Below, piece by piece: positions 24,001-33,000 of a DNA stretch of 64,000 nt. Position 1 is the first letter of the stretch; each line of letters opens with the position of its first letter. The stretch comes from Streptomyces sp. NBC_01478. GTDB lineage: Bacteria; Actinomycetota; Actinomycetes; Streptomycetales; Streptomycetaceae. Below the pieces are notes generated by a model that saw only the letters and a program-made list of their open reading frames with translations, ran no database searches and had not been told where the DNA came from. The stretch covers positions 8,723,501-8,787,500 of the forward strand of contig NZ_CP109444.1 of NCBI RefSeq assembly GCF_036227225.1, written 5' to 3'. The translations under genes were made by a program, and so were the position numbers.

Positions 24001-27000
24001 GACGGCCTGGAGTACGACTACGAGTTGTCTGTCCGCTCGGCGTTGGTTGTCGACTGGCCGCCGAATGTCATCGGTGGTCTGATCCAGAACGGTGTCATCG
24101 CCTGGTCCGACGCGGACGGTGACGTACGGCGGTTGGCGGAGACCCTGCTCGCCCGGGGCAACCCGCGCACCAGCACCGTCCCGGTCACTCTGGCGCTGCG
24201 CTTCACCGGCACCGAGACCAACGCGCCCGCACCGTTGGCCACGGTGACCGCCCCGTCCGTCGTCTCCGGCGCCGATCCGCGCAACACCGTGTTGCCCGGG
24301 CCTCCCCTCACCCCGTATCTCACCGACGCGCAGATGTTCCATCCGGTGGGGCCGACCCCGGCGTTCTTCTTCGACGGCTGGGGGCATGTGGAGACGGCCC
24401 TCAACGAGGTGGCGCCGCGCGGTGACCGTGGCTGGCACGCGCAGATCACCTCGGTCTCGGTGGAGGGACAGGCGGTCCGGCTGGGCCAGTTGATCCAGGC
24501 CGGGCGGGTCGCTCTGGACCGTCCCCGGCTGGTCGCGGACCTCACCCGCAAGATGCCCGGCACCACGCTTTTCGAGGGGGCGCCGGATCAGGCCCCCTCG
24601 ATCGCCGTGACGCTCTACAACCCGCGCCGTTCCACCAACGCGGACGACGTCACGCTCGATCAACTGCACAACACCACCGACACGGTGAGCACCGCCGCCG
24701 GCGCCGACCACTCCCTCGCCACCTCGTACACGCACCTCCTCAGCGGTGACGACGACAACCACGAGATCGCCGGAATCAGCGTGCCGCTGGCCCAGCGGCA
24801 GACCCAGCCCTCGACCTTCGGCGGCACCACCACCGGCAGCCGCCGCGACTGGCTCAAGACCGGCAGCACCTCCGCACCCGCCAACGGGGCGCGCGGTACG
24901 CGTAGTTACGTCGTCGACGTCGATGCCCATCTGCTCGTGGAGGGGCCTCAGGGCACCCGCCACGTCACCGGCACCGTCACCCTCCGCGTGGAGGAACGGG
25001 ACCTCCTCGGCCACGGTCTCCTCGCCCCGGCCGAGTCGCCGCCGAACGTCCACGACCTGCCGGCGCTCGTCCGCGACTGGGCCACCGCCCCACCCCACAC
25101 CCTGCCCGAGCGTCTGCATGCCGCGATCCCGGTCGGCAGTCGCGGCGTGCAGTTCTGGGTGGCTCTCGGGGCCGACCCGCAGGGCGTCCGACTCGGTCAG
25201 GCCCTGTACGCGGCCTCGCGTACCGCCGTGCTAGGCAACCGGCCGCTGGAGCTGATGACCCGTGACCAACAGGGCATCCGGCGCTGGGAGTTCACCCCCG
25301 AGGGCGCCCTCGTCACCGACGACCCGGACCTCGTCACCGCGTGGACCGCCTTCCACACCCAGGCCGAGCTCCTGCATGCCGCCACCGACACCCTGGCCGA
25401 CACCCCGCAGCTCCTGAACCGCCTCACCGCCGCCCTCCAGCGGGCCAACCGCGCGCACACGGCCGTCGTGGAAACCCACCGGGCGGCCGAGCGCGAACTC
25501 AGGGGCGCGACAGCGGCCCATGAGCGGGCGACGGAGACGGCCGCCGAGTCCGACCGGGCCGCGCGCGAGGCCGAGGCACTGGTCGAGCGACTGGAGCGGG
25601 AGCTCGCGGACGCCCGGAGCACCGTCACCACCCTGCCGTCGGTGATCGAGCGGCACGAGCGGGACGAGACCAAGGGCCACCGCGACCTCCGGACGGCCCT
25701 GGCCGCGCTGACGCAGGCCGAGAACACCGTGCGCACCGAGCGGATCGCCGCGGCGCGGGCCGCCGCCGAACAGGCCGCGAGGGACGGGCAGTCCAGTGCG
25801 GCCCCGGCCCCCGTGCCGGCTTCGCCGACTCCCGTCGCGCCCGGCGTCCCGCGTTCCCACGAGCCGGCGGCCGATGTCGCCGACGACTCGCGGGTGCAGG
25901 CCGTGCTCCCGGCGATCGCCGACGCGAACAGCGCGATCCGGCAGGCCGCGACCCAACTCGCCACCGAACGGCCCGCGTTGGTGACGGCGCAGGAGACCGT
26001 CGCCAATCGGCCGGCTGACATCCGCAGGGCGAAAGAGGCCCACGGCAAGGCCCTGGAGCAGACGCGGCAGGATGCGGCGGACGTGGTCCTCCAGGCCGGC
26101 AAGCTGCGGGATGCCAGGCAGCAGGAGACCGACGCCCAGGGCGAGGTGACCGAGGCCGAGAACGAGGTCGCCCACCGCGAGGGAGAGGTCGTCGCCGCCG
26201 TCGCCGCGCAGATACAGGCCGCCGCCGACCGGACGTCGGCCACCGACGCACTGCCCGACCTGGCCGGCGACGTCCGGGACAGCGCCCCGAACCCCGAACA
26301 GTCACCGCGGACCACCTTCGCCACCACCCCGCCCCGCTGGCCCACTCCCGACGGCCGGCCCACCCCCCTCCCGGCCGGCGGCCAGACCCACACCCCGGCG
26401 CCCGCCACCACCACGGCCACATCCACGCCCACACCGACCCCGGCGAGACAGCGGCCGAAGAAGAGCGGACCGTCCAAGTCCGGTACGAGCGGCGGCAAGA
26501 ACACCGGAACCGACAAAAGCAAGGGCAACGGCAAGCCCTCACTCGCGCAGTCGCCCGCACGGCTCGCCACGACCCCGGCCGCCCCGCTGTCCCCGTACGT
26601 CACCCCCACCGGCAGCGTCGTCCAGACCCCCGGCGACGGCTACTGCCTCCTCTACGCCGTCATCGGCAGCGACCCCCAGTTGGTCGCCGACCGACTGGGG
26701 CAGACCGACGCGGGCACCGCAGGCTGGCTCGCGCGGCCCGACCGCGTACGCCAGACCCTCACGGAGCTGGCCCAGGACCCGCAGACCGCGGCCCAGGGGG
26801 CAGGCCATCTGCGGGCCGCGCAGGAGGGGTTGCAGAACCTGGTGCTGGCCCGGCTGGCGGCGGCACGCGACGGCAGCCGGCCGCTCCCGCCCCAGGTGCT
26901 CGGCCAGCTCCGGGGCGTCCTCGCCGACGGGTTCGCCGAGACGGTGCGGAACGCGACCGACACCGACGTCGACGACCAACTGGCCGAGTACGGCATCCAG

Positions 27001-30000
27001 GGCATGAGCCACGCCGAGGACCTGGCCCCGGACGACCTCCAGGCCCGCTACATGCAAGCCGTCACGCTGCCGGGCGCGCCGCCCGCACCGGCCGGCGCCG
27101 CGCCGAGCAACCGGCGGATGTTCGCCTATCTCCGTTCGGTGAACGCACTGCCGGGGCTAGCCGACATGACACCGGACGAGCGCCGGTCGCTGCTGATCGC
27201 CGCCTACGACTGGAGCACCGCCCCCCTCACCGACTACGAAGCGGGCGAGCTCGAACACGCGGTACTCAACTGGTCCGACGAGTGGGAGAACGAGGTCGGC
27301 GACACCTTCCTGCCGCTGCTCGCCGACACCCTCGGCACCCCGATCCACGCCTTCCAGCCGGTGTCCGACCCGCTCGCCGGCGCCGTCGTGCCCGGCGGTC
27401 CCCGGGGCATCATGCTGCGCTACGGCCCGACCACCGACGCACGCCCGCTGGAGGTCCACTACACGGGCCTGAACCACTACAGCGCCAGCGAGGTACGCCC
27501 GCCGACCATCACCCCGTCGAACGCTCCCCGGGGCCCTGAAGACGCCAACAGCGTTCAGCCGAGCGGTCGTTACCGTCCCGCGCCCGCACGCAACCCTGAC
27601 GACGACGGGCCCGCGTCCCATGTCGCCGATCCCGCGCCGAAGGACTCCTGGTTCGGGCTGCGTGCGTATGCCCGTCCCGCCGTTCACGCCACCGAGCGGT
27701 TCGATCCGCACGCGGACCAGTCCGCCCCGCCCCGCCCGGGTGTCCTCAGCGGTGCGACGACTCTCGTCCGCACCCGCATCCGTCGTATCCAGGCACCCAA
27801 CGGTCAGTGGGTCCGGGACTACACGCTCAACCTCCCGGTCACCTCCAACGACCCAGCCCTGACCGGCCAGTTCAAGGACCGCATCACCGCACTCCTGGAC
27901 ACGCACCTCAACTCCGGCCTGGAACTGCCCGGTTCGGGCGACCAGCTCCACATCAACCTCAACCTGATCGACGACCCGGCCCACCCCGAGGCGATCACCC
28001 TCACCGACACCACCGCCCCTGCCCGCGCCGACCAACTCCACCTGGACACGGGCCACTCGGACGCGGACCTCCTCCACGAAGTCCTGCACTACCTCGGTCT
28101 CCCGGACGAGCAGCGCGACAACGACTTCCTGTTGCGCAACCACCCGAACAGCACCACGGTCCGCACCACCGGCCTCATGGCCGACACCCACACCCCCATC
28201 CACATCCCGCGCCGCTACCTCCGCACCATCGAGAACGTCACCGCTGCCGGTCCTCAACTCCACGACCACACAGGCCAGAACGAGAACGGCCCCACCCAAG
28301 ACCCCGACACCACCCCCATCCCCGCGGACGGCACCCTCACCTGGCCCACCTCCAACGCCCCGGTCGCGCCGCCCTCTTCGACGTTCGTCCTCGCCTACGG
28401 GTCCCAACTGGACGGCAACGTAGGCCTGGTGCACCTCGAACCGCTGTCGGCGGACGTCGTGAACGGGCTGCACCAGCAGGTGATGACGGCGCTCGGGCTG
28501 CCGCGCGCGGCGGACACGCATCCGGTGCGGGAGCAGTTGCGGACGGTGGCGAGCGCCGAGGTGCTGGTGATCAACCTGCCGTATCTGCGCGGCAGTCTGG
28601 GCTTCCGGATCACGCTGACCGTGGACGGCCGGGACCGGGACGTGGACCTGCGGATGCGGCTCGCGAACCCAGTCGCGTCGGCCCGGTACGGGCAGGCCGA
28701 GGGCGCCGAGCGGGACGTACGGGTGGAGCGGCGTGGCATCGGTTCCCAGGAGTCGGTGTCGTCGGAGGCGTCCGGCAACATCCGTACCCTGCTGCTGCCT
28801 TGGACCGCGCTGTTCCCGGTGAGCAGGGCGATCCCGGTGCGCGGTGTCGACGTGGCGCTGACCCTCGCGCTGACCTTGAACCAGCTCTCGTCGAGCGCGT
28901 CGGTGACCTCGGTGGTGCAGTCGACGACGGCACAGCGCAGCAACGAGCCCTCGGAGCCGTACGACTTCACCGCGCTGTGGGACGTACGGCTGGACACTCC
29001 GGTGCTGGCCGCGCCCGTCACCTGGGGGGCGCCGCAGTCGCACGGGCCGGTGACCTTCTGGTTCCCGCAGCATCTGGCGTGGGACGAGGAAGGGGAGTTG
29101 CCGGAGGCGGCGGGTCTGGACGATCTGCCGGTGTGGGGCGTGGACACGGTGGCGGAGCCGGGGCGGCTGCTCGCGGAGGCGTTGCAGCACTTCGTCGCGC
29201 CGCTGCGGAACCTGGACAAGGACTCCCTGGCGGAACTGGAGACATTCCTGTCGGAGCCGTTGCTGCGGGGCACCCTGCCGATGCAGCGGGACCGGGGTGT
29301 CTTCTCGCCGGTGCTGCTGGACGGTTCGGGGCGTGCGGTCGGCATGTTCCAGTTGTCGACCGAGGTGGAGGTGGGGGAGCCGCTGCGACGGAGCGTCCCC
29401 GGGAAGATCAACCTGGAGAGCCATCTGACGCAGGTGGTGAAGATCGACGCCCAGTCGAAGTACAGCAGTGGTGTGTCCCTGTCCGGGAGTGCCGGTCCGG
29501 CACTCACCGGCGACCACACGGAGGGGCACCCGGACGCGTCACGGCGGCCCGGCGGCGGTGTGCTGGGACGGGCCTCGGTCCAGGCTGGCACCAGCGACGC
29601 GCTGACCCAGAGCGGCAGCGCGGCACTGATGCACGCGGTGCGCACCAACCGCAGCCATCTGCTGGCGCCTGCCCAGGTGCGGCACACACTGGTGCTGCAT
29701 CTGCCGGGCGGCGGACGGCGGACCTTCGATCCGGGTGACTGGCCGCGCGGTATGCATCTGCGGCTGCTGACCGCCGAGGACGCCCAGGGGCATGCCCCGA
29801 CGGCCGACGAACTACGGCGCCTCCCCGTGGAGTTGGAGCATCTGCGGTCGATCGGCACCACGGCCACACCGCTGGGCGTGGACGGCGCCGAGCCCCTCTT
29901 CGTGCACGCCGAGAACTGGCTGCGCCGCGAGGGTTTCCTGCCCGCCGACACCAACGCGCGCAACCGCGTGCTGCCCGACGAGGCGCTGGTGCAGGCCCAG

Positions 30001-33000
30001 TTGAACAACCTGCGCAGGTTCGAGCAGACCCGGTCCCAGGTGGGGCAGCGGGCCGCGACGGACGCCATGCTGGACGGCGGTCACCCGCTCTTCCTGGAGA
30101 TCCCGACCGTGAGCGGCACCCGCCGGGTGCGGCTCGTGCTCAGCGCGGTGCGCGGCGACGGCGAGAGCACCCACACCACGGTGCTGCCCGATGTGCAGGG
30201 CATCGGTCTGGCCTCGCTGTCGACGGTGGCCACCGACCAGAACGGGTCGCAGTACGGGGCGTCGTACGGCGCCGGCGGTTCGTTCGGAGTGCCGGTGCGC
30301 GGCGGCGCGTGGACCCTCGGCGGCACCGGCGACCATGTGCGCTCCCACCAGGTGCAGCACGACAACAGCGTGCAGGTGTCCCTCGGGCACGACCAGCAGT
30401 TCATCGGCAGCGGGGCGGGGCAGCGCAGCGAGGTGTTCGAGGTGCCGGCGGAGTTGTCGCTCGACCTGTACGAGGGACCGGGGGAAGAGCCCCTGGTGCG
30501 GTTCGCGCACGAGACGGTCCAGGAGCCGTACGTCCCGCACGGCGCCCCGCCGCCCGGCCCGAACGACCCGCCCGCGCCCCCGCCGCCGGACCGGGTGCCG
30601 GGCGTGCTGCGGCTGTCGGTGCCGACGCACCGCACGCTGCCGGCCGACGAACCCGTCCCGGCGGCGCCCGCCGCGCACACCGTGCGGGCCGCCACCGCCG
30701 CCGACCGCACGCTGCTCGACCTGACCGACGAGCACGGCGGCCCGCTGCCCGACTCGGTGCCGCTGCCGGACGACGCGATGGTGGAGGTGTTCCGGGGGTC
30801 GGCCGCGCTGGACGACGCGTTCCGCGCGGTGCTCGGCAACACCTACCAGGGGCATCCGGCGCGCGGTCTGCTGGACGGCGTACGGGACGCGGTCGTGGAT
30901 CGAACTCCGGCTCCGGTGGCGCGTGTCGGGCGTGCTGTGGGCGAGTCGCTGGCCGGCGCCGCGGCCACCGACCCGACCACCGTGACGGCGGAGATGCTGA
31001 CCGCCGCCCGCAGCCCCGCCGCCCTGCTGGCCCGCGGCCACCAGGTGTTCAAGGGCGCGTACGTGGTCGAGGGCCTCACCCTGCCCGGGCTCGCCGCGGA
31101 CGAGGTGCTGTCGGTGGAGATCAGGGGCACCCTGCGCCGACCGCACGCGTCGGGCGCCATCACCCAGTACTTCGAGTCCGGGCTCAGCGCGGCCGACGGC
31201 GCCGGACAGCAGCGCGGGGTGGCCGGCGCCGCGCAGTGGGCGGGCGGCGTCACCGCGGTCCGCAACAGCTCCTCGGTCCAGACCCCGGGCTCCGACCAGG
31301 CCGCGGGCAACGACGGCGACATCGGAGGCCTGGGCGAGGGCGGCACGATGCACCGCCGCGCCGACGAACCGGCACAGCAGGAGGGCGCCGCCACGACCGG
31401 TTCCGCGCCCCGCCGGGCGAGCCTCAACCCCTCGGCCCGCTACACCCGCACCACCCGCACCGATCTGTCACGGGCGCTGGCCTCCTCGACGGTCGTCAAC
31501 CGCACGGCCACCGAGGCCGGCGCCCAGCACCGCATCACGGCCGACGCGCTCCTGCTGGTCACCTTCCGGCGCGGCCGGCGCAACGCCGTCGGCAACGCGC
31601 TCGGGCAGGGCGAGGGCCGCGCCGTGACGGTGGCGGTCGAACTCCCGGACGCCGTACGGTTCCTGGCCACCCCGGCGCAGATCCGGCGCCACGCCGCATG
31701 GTTCACGACCGTGCCCGGACTCACCGTGCCCGCCCCGGTACCGGGCTCCGTGCCGCTGCCGCGCCGCTTCGTCGCCTCCCGCGAGGTGGGCCTCGGCAGC
31801 GTCCAGGCGATGGACCAGTACACCGACGCCACCCGCACGGTGCTGCGCCCCGACCTGCTGCGCGCCCAACTCCTCACCCTCATCGAGGAGGACGCGCCCG
31901 GCACGACCCGGCCGGGCCACGCGTCGTACCTCTCGGGCGTGGCCACCCGCATCGCGGACCTCACCTCCACGGCCGGCCTGCGCACCCTGGCGGGTCGCGG
32001 CCCCGGCCGCGTCCAGCGCTTCCGCTTCCGGCACGTCGGCTACGGCGGCGCCCGCCTCGTCGAGGTCACCCTCGCGGCCCGGCCGGACGCCGACGACCAC
32101 GCGCTACGACAGTTGCGCGGCCACCCGGCGGCAGCGGGCTCCGGCATCGAGCAGTACCACGGCCACACCCCGTCCTCGGTGACCGACCGGACCGCCGACA
32201 CCACCCGGCACGCCGGGTTCGTCCAGTTCCAGACCCGGCTCCCCAGGCCCACCGGCGGCCCCCGCACCGACCGGGCGGGCGCTCTGCTCAGCGCCGACAC
32301 GGTGCGCGGCAACTCGGCACGGGTGACCCGCGCCGCCGAGGACCGGTACTGGCTGCGCACCGACAACGTCGCCGACTTCGACGGCGTCCCGTACCGGATC
32401 ACCGCCACCGTACGGTCCACGGTGACCGCCGACTGGCTGGTGGACCTGCCGGGCAGCGTGTTCCAGCACGGCGTGCTCAGCCTGACCGACGCCAACACCC
32501 CGCTCGCCCACCGCGTCGCCCACCTCTTCCTCGGCCGCCCGACCCGCACCACGACGGTGCACGCCACCGCCGCGCTGCGCTTCACCGGCAGCGAGACCGC
32601 CGAACCCGCCCCGGCCGAGAGGCAGTTGACGGCCGGCCGGGCGGAGCGCCGGCCGACGGCGACCGGGCGCCGCTTCACACCGGGCGGCCCCGCACCGGTC
32701 TTCGGCTTCGACGCGGGCACCGAACTCGCCGCCGCGCTCGGCGAGGTGGCCCCGGCCCTGACCAACTCCTGGCAGTCGCTGGCCGCTTCCGACTCCGCGG
32801 ACACCACCGCCGTACGGATCGGCGAACTCCTCCAGGCGGGCACCGTCTCGCTGGACCACCCGCGCGGCCCGGGCGGCCTCACCACCACGATGCCGGGCGC
32901 CCGCCCGTTCCAGGGCGCCCCCGGCACCCCGCCCCGGCTCACCGTGGAGCTGTACCGGCCGCGTCCGGTGACCGACACCGGCGATGTGACGGTGGACCGG

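Larger units (their letters stand above)
18118..26589 (+). repeat. Unit 3 of the giant tandem repeat
   Basis: This is the shortest copy (8,472 bp): OTU 18118-19045, metzincin 19282-19815, scaffold to about 25340, coiled coil 25348-26280, short Lys-rich linker 26449-26540. The metzincin part is closest to unit 4 (19380-19900 against 27822-28350). Parts of the scaffold are closest to unit 1 (24541-24660 against 7021-7140) and others to unit 2, so the copy is a patchwork. Confidence 0.9.
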
